Shown piece by piece: positions 25,161-33,591 of a stretch of 64,000 nucleotides of DNA. Position 1 is the stretch's first letter. Each line of letters begins with the position of its first letter. Made by a program: the position numbers and the translations under genes. Under the pieces are notes generated by a model that had not been told where the DNA came from, made no database searches, and saw only the letters and a list, made by a program, of their open reading frames with translations. Origin of the DNA: an uncultured Collinsella sp. (lineage in GTDB: Bacteria; Actinomycetota; Coriobacteriia; Coriobacteriales; Coriobacteriaceae); NCBI GenBank assembly GCA_900541175.1, contig UQIT01000002.1:62001-126000 (forward strand). Reading direction: 5' to 3'.

Positions 25161-26195
25161 ATGGGTAAAACGGTTCTTACCTTCGGCGAGATCATGATGA
25201 GGCTCTCGCCCAAAGACCATCTGCGCATTGAGCAGGCGACCGAGTTTGATGTCCGCTACGGCGGCGCCGAGGCAAACACCGCGCTTTCCCTGGCTTACCA
25301 AGGCGACAAGGCCGCTTACGTCTCCGTTGTCCCGGCCAACCGTCTGGGCGAGTGCGCTCTGCGTTCGCTTAAGGCTTACGACGTCGACACCACGCGCGTC
25401 GTGCGTCAGGGCGACCGCCTTGGCTCCTATGTCTTTGAGGTCGGTGCCTCGCAGCGCGGCAATGGTTGCGTCTACGACCGCAAGTACTCTGCCATCAACA
25501 TGGCCAAGCGCGACGTCTTTGACTGGGACGAGATCCTCAAGGGCATCGATGTCTTCTATTTCTCCGGCGTGACCCCCGCCGTCTCCGATGAGATGGCCGC
25601 CGCCTGCAAGGAGGCACTCGCCGCCTGCCGCGCCAAGGGCATAACCACCGTGTGCGACGTGAACTATCGCGGCAAGATGTGGTCGCCCGAGAAGTCGCAG
25701 GCCACCATGAAGGAGCTTCTGCCGCTCGTCGACATCTGTATCGCCAACGACGAGGATGCGCCTGCCGGCCTCGGTATGACCTGCGTCTCTGGTTCCCTTG
25801 CCCATGGCATCGAGGAGCGCGACACCTATGTCGAGATGGCCCGTCAGATCTGCGCCGAATACGGCTGCAAGAAGGTCGCCTCGGTCGTCCGCAACATCTC
25901 CTGCGTCGAGCGCTCCATCTGGATGGGCATGCTCTTTGACGCCGAGAGTGGCGAGCACTGGTTCTCCCCTGCCCACGACGTGCACGTGCTCGAGGGCGTT
26001 GCCGCCGGCGACGCTTTCAACGCCGGCCTCGTCCATGCCCTCATCAACGACTTTGACCCGCAGGACGCCGTCAACTACGCGATTGCGGCCTCGATCCTCA
26101 AGCTCACCATCAAGGGCGATTCCAACTTGGTAACCGCAGACGAGATCGCAGCCGTGGCATCCGCCGCCGACGGTGGCACCCGCGTCGCCCGTTAA
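25161..26195 (+). CDS. kdgK: 2-dehydro-3-deoxygluconate kinase (KdgK)
   Basis: PfkB-family sugar kinase of 344 aa that phosphorylates KDG to KDPG in the cytosol. Visible features: the N-terminal GEIMMRLSP start, YGGAEANTALSLA substrate region, DVNYRGKMWS, CIANDEDAP, and the C-terminal PfkB motif VAAGDAFNAG with the catalytic Asp. The ATG at 25161 follows an AAGGAG site. The aldolase gene lies 254 nt downstream, separated by hairpin-rich DNA. The galacturonate and unsaturated-uronate routes encoded elsewhere in the window both end at its substrate. Confidence 0.92.
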   Translation: MGKTVLTFGEIMMRLSPKDHLRIEQATEFDVRYGGAEANTALSLAYQGDKAAYVSVVPANRLGECALRSLKAYDVDTTRVVRQGDRLGSYVFEVGASQRGNGCVYDRKYSAINMAKRDVFDWDEILKGIDVFYFSGVTPAVSDEMAAACKEALAACRAKGITTVCDVNYRGKMWSPEKSQATMKELLPLVDICIANDEDAPAGLGMTCVSGSLAHGIEERDTYVEMARQICAEYGCKKVASVVRNISCVERSIWMGMLFDAESGEHWFSPAHDVHVLEGVAAGDAFNAGLVHALINDFDPQDAVNYAIAASILKLTIKGDSNLVTADEIAAVASAADGGTRVAR

Positions 26196-26210
26196 TTCGT
26201 TCCCCATTCC

Positions 26211-26250
26211 GCGGGCCGCAGCTTTCCAATCCCATACCCCTGCGGCCCGC
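26211..26250. repeat. Hairpin after kdgK
   Basis: GCGGGCCGCAG pairs with CTGCGGCCCGC; no T-tract follows. A second hairpin lies at 26270-26301 (GGCAAAACC/GGTTTTGCC). Confidence 0.6.
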
Positions 26251-26318
26251 TCCCCGATTCTTCCGGTCGGGCAAAACCACCAGTCCCATTCCGGTTTTGC
26301 CTGGCATTCCCTACATGA

Positions 26319-26399
26319 CTGGTCGAGCAGCCGGTTTTGGAATTGCTTGAACCCCAAGCAGTGCCTCCGATAACCAATCCAAAATCGGCTCCTGACCAG
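26319..26399. repeat. 81-bp imperfect inverted repeat before eda
   Basis: The ends CTGGTC...AGCCG.TTTTGG and the complement are alike over about 25 bp with several mismatches. It lies in the kdgK-eda gap and could affect readthrough. Function unknown. Confidence 0.5.
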
Positions 26400-26449
26400 C
26401 ATATTTGGCAATCACGCGCCCATGCGCGCCACACATCGAAAGGAACATC

Positions 26450-27091
26450 ATGTTCAATCAGTTCTACACCACGCTTGAGTCCCTGGGTATCGTGCCGGTC
26501 GTCGTGCTCGACAAGGTCGAGGACGCCGCTCCGCTCGCCCACGCCCTTATGGCAGCTGGCATGAAGTCCGCCGAGGTCACCTTCCGCACCGCCTGCGCCG
26601 CTGAGTGCATCGCCGCCATGGCCGAGGCCGAGCCCGAGATGTGTGTTGGCGCCGGCACCGTCCTGACCGTCGAGCAGGTTGAGCAGGCCCGCGCAGCCGG
26701 TGCTAAGTTCATCGTCTCCCCGGGTTACAACGAGAACGTCGTGAAGCACTGCATCGACATCGACCTGCCCGTCCTTCCCGGCACCGTGACCCCCTCCGAG
26801 GTTACCGCAGCCGAGAACCTGGGCCTCAAGGTCACCAAGTTCTTCCCCGCGTCCCAATATGGCGGCCTGAACACCATCAAAGCCCTCGCCGCTCCGTTTG
26901 TCGGTCACCGCTTTATGCCTACCGGCGGCGTGAGCACCGCCAACGTCGAGGAGTACCTGAACTCCTCCGCCATCATCGCCTGCGGTGGCACCTGGATGGT
27001 CAAGCCGGCCCTGTTTGCCGACGGCGACTTCTCTAAGGTCGAGCAGATCGCCCGCGAGGCCATGGACGTCGTCAAGAAGGTCCGCGGCTAG
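26450..27091 (+). CDS. 2-keto-3-deoxy-6-phosphogluconate aldolase (Eda-type)
   Basis: Class I aldolase of 213 aa that splits KDPG into pyruvate and glyceraldehyde-3-phosphate. The family signatures are present: IVPVVVLD-like first strand, EVTFRTACA, VGAGTVLTVEQ, FIVSPGYNENV, the Schiff-base lysine in LKVTKFFPASQYGG, and MPTGGVST. The start at 26450 follows a GAAAGGAA site. It completes the pathway begun by kdgK upstream on the same strand. A strong terminator follows. Confidence 0.93.
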   Translation: MFNQFYTTLESLGIVPVVVLDKVEDAAPLAHALMAAGMKSAEVTFRTACAAECIAAMAEAEPEMCVGAGTVLTVEQVEQARAAGAKFIVSPGYNENVVKHCIDIDLPVLPGTVTPSEVTAAENLGLKVTKFFPASQYGGLNTIKALAAPFVGHRFMPTGGVSTANVEEYLNSSAIIACGGTWMVKPALFADGDFSKVEQIAREAMDVVKKVRG

Positions 27092-27108
27092 GTTTAGCTC
27101 TCTATCGT

Positions 27109-27146
27109 GAAAGGGGGCGTGCCCTAGACCTCGCCCCCTTTCTTTT
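27109..27146 (+). terminator. Terminator of the KDPG aldolase gene
   Basis: Stem GAAAGGGGGCG and complement with TCTTTT after it, 18 nt beyond the stop codon. Confidence 0.8.
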
Positions 27147-27150
27147 AAAG

Positions 27151-27243
27151 CGGCTCGGAAGCGCGCCGTTTCCGTCACGAACAAGAACCAAAACCGTCTT
27201 GTATGCTGATAGAACGTGACGGAAGCGACACGCCCCCGAGCCG
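27151..27243. repeat. 93-bp inverted-repeat element in the eda-gntR gap
   Basis: CGGCTCGG...TTTCCGTCACG pairs with CGTGACGGAA...CCGAGCCG, with unpaired stretches in both arms. Non-coding; function unknown. Confidence 0.5.
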
Positions 27244-27310
27244 TTTTGTCTACTCGGTTGGCAGCCGCGCCCGGCTGGGCCACATCGACAAAAACCGAGC
27301 CACCAAAACA

Positions 27311-27375
27311 GCTGCGGCGCCGTCTGGAGGAATGGACCCTTGCTTCCGGTCTTTTCCTCCAAGCGGCGCCGTAGC
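27311..27375 (+). repeat. 65-bp hairpin ending in a T-tract
   Basis: Two 22-bp arms (starting GCTGCGGCGCCG) pair with few mismatches and are followed by TTTTT on the plus strand. It could be a terminator or a mobile palindrome; the long 21-nt loop is unlike a simple terminator. Confidence 0.5.
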
Positions 27376-27402
27376 TTTTTCATACCCCGAAAATACCTCG
27401 GC

Positions 27403-27469
27403 AGTTGCGGTGAGATACGGACTGCTTACACCATCAGAGCCGCAAAACAATCCCTATTTCACCGCAACT
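27403..27469. repeat. 67-bp palindrome, family C copy 1
   Basis: Arms begin AGTTGCGGTGA and end TCACCGCAACT. It is the same length as the copies at 28250 and 38287, but has the weakest pairing of the three. Just 3' of the GntR gene. Confidence 0.75.
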
Positions 27470-27484
27470 AATGAAGGGAACGAG

Positions 27485-28177
27485 TTAGATGGCCGAGCCT
27501 TTGGACAGCTCAAAATAGTCGGGATGCAAGGCGATAACCGGGCCCTGCTCCTCGGGCATCAGGTGCAAGTGCGTCTCTGCCAGATAACTCGCCGCATCGG
27601 TATCGCCCCTCTTAATGGCCTCGAGAATCCGGCGATGCTGCCGACGAATCGGCTCCCAATCCAGATCCTGCGACACCATACGCAGCCAGTTATACCGCTC
27701 AAAATGCGTATTGATGCTCTTCATCCAATCCCACAACATGTGACGACCGGCAATCACGAAACACGTCTCATGGAACAGGTTATCCAGGTCAAAGAAACGG
27801 CGCGTTTCGCCATGGTCGAGCGACTCGGACTCGGTAAGAATCTGCTCAAGCCGCTGCTTTTGCTCGGGCGAGGCGGCCGAACAGCATTTAATAAGCACGC
27901 TTCTCTCGAGCTTCTCGCGCAAAAAGCAGGCGTTCTCGGCGCGCTCCATGCTGATTTTTGAGACATAGGTGCCGCTTTTGGGACGCGTTTCCACCAGCTC
28001 CTGCTCACGCAGGCGCACAAAGGACTCGCGAATGGGCGTGCGCCCGATTCCCGTCTCCTTTTCCAGACCAATCGCCGAAAGGCGCGTGCCGGGCTTGAGC
28101 TCGGCATAGATGATCTTGGAGCGCAATGCGTTGTATGCCTGATCTTGCAGGCTCTGATAATGCTGGTGTTGTTCCAT
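27485..28177 (-). CDS. GntR-family regulator (FCD type)
   Basis: A 230-aa regulator with an N-terminal winged helix (SAIGLEKETGIGRTPIRESF) and an all-helical C-terminal FCD ligand domain (LDNLFHETCF near 135, then HRRILEAIKRGD). The start at 28177 has a GAGG site; the longer frame reads into repeat DNA. It stands alone between two family C palindromes. The target cannot be told; nearby kdgK/eda or ilvD-like genes are candidates. Confidence 0.82.
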   Translation of the reverse strand: MEQHQHYQSLQDQAYNALRSKIIYAELKPGTRLSAIGLEKETGIGRTPIRESFVRLREQELVETRPKSGTYVSKISMERAENACFLREKLERSVLIKCCSAASPEQKQRLEQILTESESLDHGETRRFFDLDNLFHETCFVIAGRHMLWDWMKSINTHFERYNWLRMVSQDLDWEPIRRQHRRILEAIKRGDTDAASYLAETHLHLMPEEQGPVIALHPDYFELSKGSAI

Positions 28178-28249
28178 AAAGCCCTCGGATGAAGCCTCGG
28201 TTAATCGAATACCACCATGCAATACTATCGCATCCCCCGCCCCCTCATA

Positions 28250-28316
28250 AGTTGCGGTGGAATAGTTCCTGCTCAAAGCCTTCAGCAGCAAAAACAGGAA
28301 CTATTCCACCGCAACT
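28250..28316. repeat. 67-bp palindrome, family C copy 2
   Basis: A perfect 22-bp stem (AGTTGCGGTGGAATAGTTCC... and its complement) with a 23-nt loop, upstream of the GntR gene. Confidence 0.85.
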
Positions 28317-28377
28317 TCCAACAGTCTTTTTGGGACGGGGCTCTTTTAGCTACCCTGACCCGCAGATCGGCCCCCTT

Positions 28378-28537
28378 GCCACAAAAGTGGCCCATCTACT
28401 ACGTTAACACGGATAGCCTCGGCCATACCGAAAACCGTGAAAACAAAACCGCAGGTAGACAGCTTGTCGAGTTTCATAAAAGCCGGCTATGGTTGACCTC
28501 TGCGGCTTAAACGTAGTAGATAGGCCCTATTCGTGGC
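28378..28537. repeat. 160-bp element with about 30-bp terminal inverted repeats
   Basis: The left arm (28378-28407) and the complement of the right arm (28507-28537) share GCCAC, GGCC and ATCTACTACGTT in the same order. The interior also contains short complementary stretches. Non-coding; in the gap between gntR and the AAA ATPase. Confidence 0.7.
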
Positions 28538-28660
28538 ACAGCACTACTCCATCCCAAATTGGCACCCCGAACCCTCGTGAGTTGCCAACAAGCTGTTCGC
28601 CCAGCGCTTTGTGCGCGCGGCATTCGGAAAATAGCACCACCGTAAGAACCCGCGAACAGC

Positions 28661-28750
28661 GCTATACGTTGCTATGTCTCACTATACTTTGCTATATCTT
28701 GCTATACTTTGCTATATCTTGCTATACTTTGCTATATCTTGCTATATCTT
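28661..28750 (+). repeat. Nine 10-bp tandem repeats in the ATPase leader
   Basis: Nine contiguous 10-bp units of the type GCTATAYYTT, alternating GCTATACTTT and GCTATATCTT, decaying at the left end and stopping 18 bp before the start codon. One unit per helical turn suggests an operator array; alternatively a slippage-prone leader. Not CRISPR-like (no spacers). Confidence 0.85.
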
Positions 28751-28767
28751 GAGCAAAGGTGGCTCAC

Positions 28768-29859
28768 ATGCAAACAAACCCTTTTAAGCCCACAGCAGGT
28801 AAAACACCTCCCACGATTATCGGCCGCGAAGATGTGCTCGAAGAATTCAATGAGGGCCTCGTCAACGGGCCTGGTGCCCCGGGGCGCCTAATGCGCATAG
28901 CCGGCGTCCGTGGAACGGGCAAGACGGTCCTCCTTGACGAGTGCTCACGTTTGGCGCAACGCCGTGGCTGGACGGTCATAAAAGAGGTCGCAACCGAGGG
29001 ACTTTGCCAACGCATTCTCGAACAGCTGCAGCCCAAATTCCAGGCCAAACACGCCAGATTTGAGCCCACCGTAGCTGGCATATCCATCGGCAGCATAGAC
29101 ATTGAGCGAATCGGTCCATCGCTACGCGACGCCATGAGACAGACAATATCCAAGAATGAAAATGGCCTGCTCATCACTCTCGACGAGGTTCAAGACGCAG
29201 AGCTCGATGAGGTCCGAACGCTCTCCATTGCGATTCAGCAGGTTATCGGCGAAGACCTTGATATCGCCTTTGTTTTTGCGGGGCTGCCTTCGATGATTGA
29301 AAGCATCATCAACGGAAAGACACTTACGTTTTTGCGCCGTGCCCTCCCCTTTGACCTGAAGGCTGTGGCAGTAACCGAAGTGTCGTACTCCCTCGAGGAA
29401 ACCATTGAAGCGTCTGGCATGGAGTTGCAGCCAGGTATTGCCGGCCAACTTGCCGAGGCAACGCAAGGTTATCCTTTCATGATCCAATTCGTTGGATACT
29501 ACGCATGGCAGTTGGCAAGACGCGCACATACACCGATTATTGGAGAAGAAGAAGCCGAGCGCGGCATTGCAACGGCACGCGAACGCTTCTGTGCCATGGT
29601 GATTGAGCCCGCGCTACAGCGCATTCCGCCCACGTGCATCGCTTATCTGCTGAGCATGGCATCTTTGGGGCAGACGAGCTCGACCAGCATGGTTGCCGAT
29701 GCCCTAAACAAAACGCCTCAACAGGTGAGTTCCGTCCGCAGCCGCCTGTTAAGAGAATCGATTATCGAGGCTCCCTCGTACGGCAAGGTCTCATTTGCCA
29801 TCCCCTACATGCGCGACTACCTCTACGAGCACAAAGCCGAACTGGAAGTTGAACTGTAG
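28768..29859 (+). CDS. AAA-type ATPase with C-terminal winged helix
   Basis: A 363-aa P-loop ATPase. Walker A is GVRGTGKTVLL (about 46-56) and Walker B is LLITLDEVQDAE; a sensor-like stretch IAFVFAGLPS follows, and the last 80 residues look like a winged helix (VADALNKTPQQVSSVRSRL). The plan is like Orc1/Cdc6- and STAND-like ATPases common as orphan genes in actinobacteria. I prefer ATG 28768 with AAAGGTGG upstream. The gene is alone, between repeat-rich gaps, with a tandem repeat array in its leader. Its role is unknown. Confidence 0.8.
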   Translation: MQTNPFKPTAGKTPPTIIGREDVLEEFNEGLVNGPGAPGRLMRIAGVRGTGKTVLLDECSRLAQRRGWTVIKEVATEGLCQRILEQLQPKFQAKHARFEPTVAGISIGSIDIERIGPSLRDAMRQTISKNENGLLITLDEVQDAELDEVRTLSIAIQQVIGEDLDIAFVFAGLPSMIESIINGKTLTFLRRALPFDLKAVAVTEVSYSLEETIEASGMELQPGIAGQLAEATQGYPFMIQFVGYYAWQLARRAHTPIIGEEEAERGIATARERFCAMVIEPALQRIPPTCIAYLLSMASLGQTSSTSMVADALNKTPQQVSSVRSRLLRESIIEAPSYGKVSFAIPYMRDYLYEHKAELEVEL

Positions 29860-29878
29860 AAACGGCAACTGCCCTGCA

Positions 29879-30004
29879 AGACGAAAACCGTTTTCATACA
29901 GATTTAAAGCAGACGCAAATGCGTTTCGTCTTAGTTTGCGTACGAAATTAAGACGTAAATTGCGCTTTCGCACGCTTATTACCAGACGCAAACTGTTTTC
30001 GTCT
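29879..30004. repeat. 126-bp region of repeated GACG(A/C)AAA motifs with inverted ends
   Basis: Starts AGACGAAAAC and ends GTTTTCGTCT, with further GACGCAAA/TTTGCGT and GACGTAAA copies in both orientations between. Lies 3' of the ATPase gene. Function unknown; might be a folded RNA or a protein-binding cluster. Confidence 0.65.
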
Positions 30005-30032
30005 GTCCATACGTCCCCAATCCAGACGAAAA

Positions 30033-30066
30033 GAGCCCCAAGCTCGTGTGAACTCGGGGCCTTTCG
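30033..30066. terminator. Possible bidirectional terminator between ATPase and dehydratase genes
   Basis: GCCCC at 30035 pairs with GGGGC at 30056 with imperfect extension inward; short T-runs follow on both strands. The two flanking genes converge here. Confidence 0.45.
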
Positions 30067-30108
30067 TGCCGCGCATCTATGAGAGGAGATATTTGATGCG
30101 CATGGGCG

Positions 30109-31887
30109 CTACTCCATGTAGCCACCCTGAATGGCGGAAACTGCATGCTCGGTAAAGAACTTGAGCGTGCCGGAGGTATAGCGATTAGCCTTGGGCTTCC
30201 AAGCGGCTCGGCGCTCGGCCAGGACGGCATCGATCTCGGCCGGCTCCATCTCCTTGCCGGCGATGCCCACAATAGACAGCGAGCGCTCGGGGATGTTGAT
30301 CTGGATAAGGTCGCCCTCCTCGATCAGGGCAATCGGACCGCCCACGGCAGCCTCGGGCGAAACGTGACCGATAGCCGGACCCTTGGAGGCGCCGGAGAAG
30401 CGGCCGTCAGTGATCAGGGCAATGCTCGCGCCCAACTCGGGGTCGCTGGCGATAGCCTCGGTGGTGTAGAACATCTCGGGCATGCCGGAGCCCTTGGGAC
30501 CCTCGTAGCGAATGATAACGGCGTCACCGGGCTTGACCTCGTGCGTCAGGACGGCGTGGATAGCGTCCTCCTCACAATCGAACGGGCGAGCCTTAAGCGT
30601 GGCCTGGAACATCTCGCGCGGAACAACCGTGTGTTTGACAACGGCGCCCTCGGGGGCAAGGTTGCCGTGGAGGATGGCGATAGAGCCGTCGGTACCAAAA
30701 GCCTGGTCAAACGGGCGAATAATGTCTTCGCGCTTGAGGTTCCACTTCTCCAAGTAGCGGCCGCACTTCTCGTAGTAGCCGTTGTTCTTAAGGTCCTCGA
30801 GGTTTTCGCCGAGGGTCTTGCCGGTGACGGTCATGACATCGAGGTGAAGCATCGACTTGATCTCCTCCATGATGCGCGGCACGCCACCCGCATAGTAGAA
30901 GAACTGCGCCGGCCACTCGCCTGCGGGACGGACGTTGAGCAGGTAGTGGGCGCCACGGTGCAGGCGATCGAAGTCGTCGGCGGACATCTCGATGCCAAAC
31001 TCGCGGGCGATAGCAGGAATATGCAGCAGCGAGTTGGTGGAACCCGAAATGGCGCCGTGGACCATGATGAGGTTCTCGAAGGACTCCTTGGTCACGATGT
31101 CACGCGGACACAGGTTGTGCTCGGAGAGCCACACGGACTGACGGCCGGCCGCGCGCGCAAACTCACGCAGATCGGAGCTGGTTGCGGGCAACAAGGCCGT
31201 GCCGGGGAGCATAAGGCCCAGGGCCTCGGCGGTAACCTGCATGGTCGACGCGGTGCCCATAAAGGAGCAGGCGCCGCAGCTGGGGCATGCGTTGTGCTTG
31301 GCAAACTCAAGCTCCTCGCGAGAGATCTCGCCGCGCTCGTAGCGGGCAGAAATCGCGCCGAGCTGCTCCAGGGTCAGCAGGTCAGGACCGGCATCCATGA
31401 CACCGCCGGTAACGACGATGGAGGGGATGTTGATGCGGCCCATGGCCATGAGGTTCGCAGGCAGGCCCTTATCGCAGCTGGCGACAAAGACGCCGGCGTC
31501 GAACGGGGTGGCCTTGGCATGAATCTCGATCATGTTGGCGATCATGTCGCGGCTGGGCAGCGAGTAGTTAATGCCGTCGTGGCCCTGGGCCTCGCCGTCG
31601 CAGATATCGGTGCAGAAGTAACGGGCACCGTGACCGCCAGCCTCGGCAACGCCGGCACGGACCTCCTCGACCAGCTCGAACAGGCCGGCAGAACCCGGGT
31701 GCGAATCGCCAAAGGTCGACTCGATGATGACCTGCGGCTTGTCCAGGTCCTCGATCGTCCAGCCGGAGCCCAGACGCAGCGGGTCCATCTCGGGGCTGAT
31801 GGTGCGGAACTTGCCAGAACGCGGCTGCAGCTTGGCAACCAGGTCGGCTGCCTCCTGCTGAATCTGTGCCTTGGTCTTCTCGTCCAT
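30109..31887 (-). CDS. IlvD/Edd-family dehydratase, probably a sugar-acid dehydratase
   Basis: An iron-sulfur dehydratase of 592 aa. Family motifs include CDGEAQGHDGINYSLPSRD, ASCDKGLPANLMA and NACPSCGACSFMGTAST, which carry the cluster cysteines, and the C-terminal ITDGRFSGASKGPAIGHVSPEA. Dihydroxy-acid dehydratase (IlvD) and sugar-acid dehydratases share this fold and cannot be separated by eye. The partner gene is a gluconate-type permease 108 nt upstream, and a GntR regulator lies beyond, so a sugar-acid dehydratase making KDG is favoured over branched-chain amino-acid synthesis. The start at 31887 has a GGAGAG site. Confidence 0.82.
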   Translation of the reverse strand: MDEKTKAQIQQEAADLVAKLQPRSGKFRTISPEMDPLRLGSGWTIEDLDKPQVIIESTFGDSHPGSAGLFELVEEVRAGVAEAGGHGARYFCTDICDGEAQGHDGINYSLPSRDMIANMIEIHAKATPFDAGVFVASCDKGLPANLMAMGRINIPSIVVTGGVMDAGPDLLTLEQLGAISARYERGEISREELEFAKHNACPSCGACSFMGTASTMQVTAEALGLMLPGTALLPATSSDLREFARAAGRQSVWLSEHNLCPRDIVTKESFENLIMVHGAISGSTNSLLHIPAIAREFGIEMSADDFDRLHRGAHYLLNVRPAGEWPAQFFYYAGGVPRIMEEIKSMLHLDVMTVTGKTLGENLEDLKNNGYYEKCGRYLEKWNLKREDIIRPFDQAFGTDGSIAILHGNLAPEGAVVKHTVVPREMFQATLKARPFDCEEDAIHAVLTHEVKPGDAVIIRYEGPKGSGMPEMFYTTEAIASDPELGASIALITDGRFSGASKGPAIGHVSPEAAVGGPIALIEEGDLIQINIPERSLSIVGIAGKEMEPAEIDAVLAERRAAWKPKANRYTSGTLKFFTEHAVSAIQGGYME

Positions 31888-31995
31888 GATGCTCTCCTCT
31901 TTTGAATTGAACGGTTGTACCAATCGTTGGTTAATGAATCAGGTGTAAATGGGTACCGAGCGATGCACTCGGCGAAAGATGCTTAGCTACGCGAA

Positions 31996-33357
31996 CTAGG
32001 CGAAGAACGAAATCACCAGGGCGCAGACAAGACCCGAAAGGCCGATGAGCGTCTCCATAACGGTCCAGGACTTGAGGGTGGTCTTCTCGTCAATCTCCAG
32101 GAACGAGGAGCACATCCAGAAACCGGCATCGTTGACGTGCGAGAGGGCCGTGGCACCGCCGCAGATGGCAAGACAGATAGCGGCACGCATGAGCACCGAG
32201 GCTCCGGCAACCGCGGGCATGGCGGCCATAATGCCCGATGCCATGGTCATGGCGACGATGGAGCTACCGACCGAGGCACGCACCATGACGGCAATCAAGA
32301 AGGCGACGACCACCAGGGGCAGCGGAGAGGCCTCGAGCACGGGGCCGATAACCTGGCCCAGGCCGCAGTCCTGCAGCATCCAGCGGATCACACCGCCGCA
32401 GGCAATGACCAGCAAGATCATGCCGACGGGCTTAAGCGAACGGTCGAGCAGGGCCTTGAGCTCGGCGCCGGAGTAGCCGCGCCGCGCGCCCAGCAGATAC
32501 ATCGCAACGAGCGTGGCGAGCGTCAAAGCGACGAACGGCTTGCCCAGGAAGGCAAGGATCGAGGCGACCTGCTCGGGCATGGAGATGTAAGAAGACAGCG
32601 TGCCAAGCAGAATTAGGCAAAGCGGCGTGAGCACGATCGCGAGGACCATGCCAAAGGAGGGAAGCTCCTTGTCGTCACTTGCCCCCTCGGCGGAAGTGAA
32701 ATGCTCGGGAACGTCCGTAAAGATGCGGCCGCCCACGTTGCGGCCCCACACGACGCCGGCTACCGCCATGGCGATGAAGGCGGTGGGGATACCGACGAGG
32801 ATCATAGTGCCCAGGTCGACACCGAGCGTGCCGGCAACCAGGACCGAACCGGCCGAAGGCGGCACGAACGCATAGCCAGCCGCCAGTCCCGCGAGCAGGG
32901 CGATGCCGTAGTAGAGGGTCGACTTCTTGGTCTGCGACGCCACACTAAAGGCAAGCGGGATCAAAACGACCACGCCGGCCTCAAAGAACACCGTGGTGCC
33001 GATGACCAAACCGGTGATGCCCAGCGCCCAGCTGGAATGGCCCTGGCCAAAGGTGTCAATGAAGGTCTGGGCGATCTTCTTGGCGCCGCCGCTCTCCTCC
33101 AAAATCTGGCCAAACATCGATCCCAGGCCAATGAGCAAGGCGATGTTTTGCAGCGTGGTGCCCACGCCCTTGGTGACAGTGTCCGCCACCAGGTCGAGCG
33201 GCATGCCGGCACCGATACCGATCGCGAGCGCCGAGACCATCATCGAAAGCACGGGGTGCAGCTTGAACTTGATGATGAGCGCAAGCAGCAGCGCGATGCC
33301 CACGATGGCGGCGATGACCAGCCTGGTGGGATCAGCCATAAACGTTGGGTCTGACAT
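31996..33357 (-). CDS. GntP-family gluconate-type permease
   Basis: Membrane symporter of 453 aa with about 12-14 hydrophobic segments. GntP-family features: MVSALAIGIGAGMPLD near the N-terminus, GLAAGYAFVPPSAGSV in the middle, and the C-terminal GGATALSHVNDAGFWM. It has a good GGAGG site. It probably imports gluconate or a related aldonate for the dehydratase gene that follows. The promoter contains GntR-type operators and a 21-bp-spaced AACGG repeat. Confidence 0.88.
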   Translation of the reverse strand: MSDPTFMADPTRLVIAAIVGIALLLALIIKFKLHPVLSMMVSALAIGIGAGMPLDLVADTVTKGVGTTLQNIALLIGLGSMFGQILEESGGAKKIAQTFIDTFGQGHSSWALGITGLVIGTTVFFEAGVVVLIPLAFSVASQTKKSTLYYGIALLAGLAAGYAFVPPSAGSVLVAGTLGVDLGTMILVGIPTAFIAMAVAGVVWGRNVGGRIFTDVPEHFTSAEGASDDKELPSFGMVLAIVLTPLCLILLGTLSSYISMPEQVASILAFLGKPFVALTLATLVAMYLLGARRGYSGAELKALLDRSLKPVGMILLVIACGGVIRWMLQDCGLGQVIGPVLEASPLPLVVVAFLIAVMVRASVGSSIVAMTMASGIMAAMPAVAGASVLMRAAICLAICGGATALSHVNDAGFWMCSSFLEIDEKTTLKSWTVMETLIGLSGLVCALVISFFA

Positions 33358-33370
33358 CTTTCCTCCAATT

Positions 33371-33397
33371 CATCAGACCTTTTGAATTCGTCTGATG
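33371..33397. promoter_or_regulatory. GntR-type operator before the GntP gene
   Basis: CATCAGAC...GTCTGATG, an inverted repeat, sits directly after a TATAGT -10-like hexamer (minus strand, 33398-33403). A further half-site GGTCTGATG lies at 33418. Confidence 0.6.
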
Positions 33398-33450
33398 ACT
33401 ATAACGTGTTTTGGAAAGGTCTGATGTTTCATTTTGAAATTTGTTCGAAA

Positions 33451-33463
33451 TACATCTGATGTA
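33451..33463. promoter_or_regulatory. Second GntR-type operator
   Basis: TACATCTGATGTA is a palindrome with the same CATCTGATG core, between the permease and the gntR gene. Likely bound by the regulator at 33592. Confidence 0.5.
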
Positions 33464-33469
33464 TTTGGT

Positions 33470-33497
33470 AAACGGTCGTATTTGCGCTGCGAACGGT
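33470..33497 (-). promoter_or_regulatory. AACGG direct repeat, 21-bp spacing (copy b)
   Basis: AAACGG at 33470 and GAACGG at 33491, 21 bp apart, in the same orientation relative to the downstream minus-strand permease as the other four copies. It lies about 67 bp upstream of the TATAGT -10 hexamer; the other measurable copies are 46-51 bp away, a difference of about two helical turns. Confidence 0.5.
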
Positions 33498-33591
33498 ATA
33501 TCTAAGCCGCCCGACTCAAATCCAGCGGCTAATATCGCATCCGTGGTGCGCTAAAATAGCTCAGATGAATTTTGTAATGAAAGGTATAGCT

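Noticed and set aside
28661..28750. Tandem repeats considered as a CRISPR array
   Set aside because: The 10-bp units are contiguous without spacers and no cas genes are present.
28489..28891. Short open frames across the tandem repeats (87 and 60 codons)
   Set aside because: They arise from the repeat (low-complexity Leu/Tyr/Cys-rich peptides) and lack ribosome sites.
30145..31905. 586-codon plus-strand frame opposite the dehydratase gene
   Set aside because: The minus strand encodes an intact IlvD/Edd enzyme; the plus-strand frame is a codon-bias shadow.
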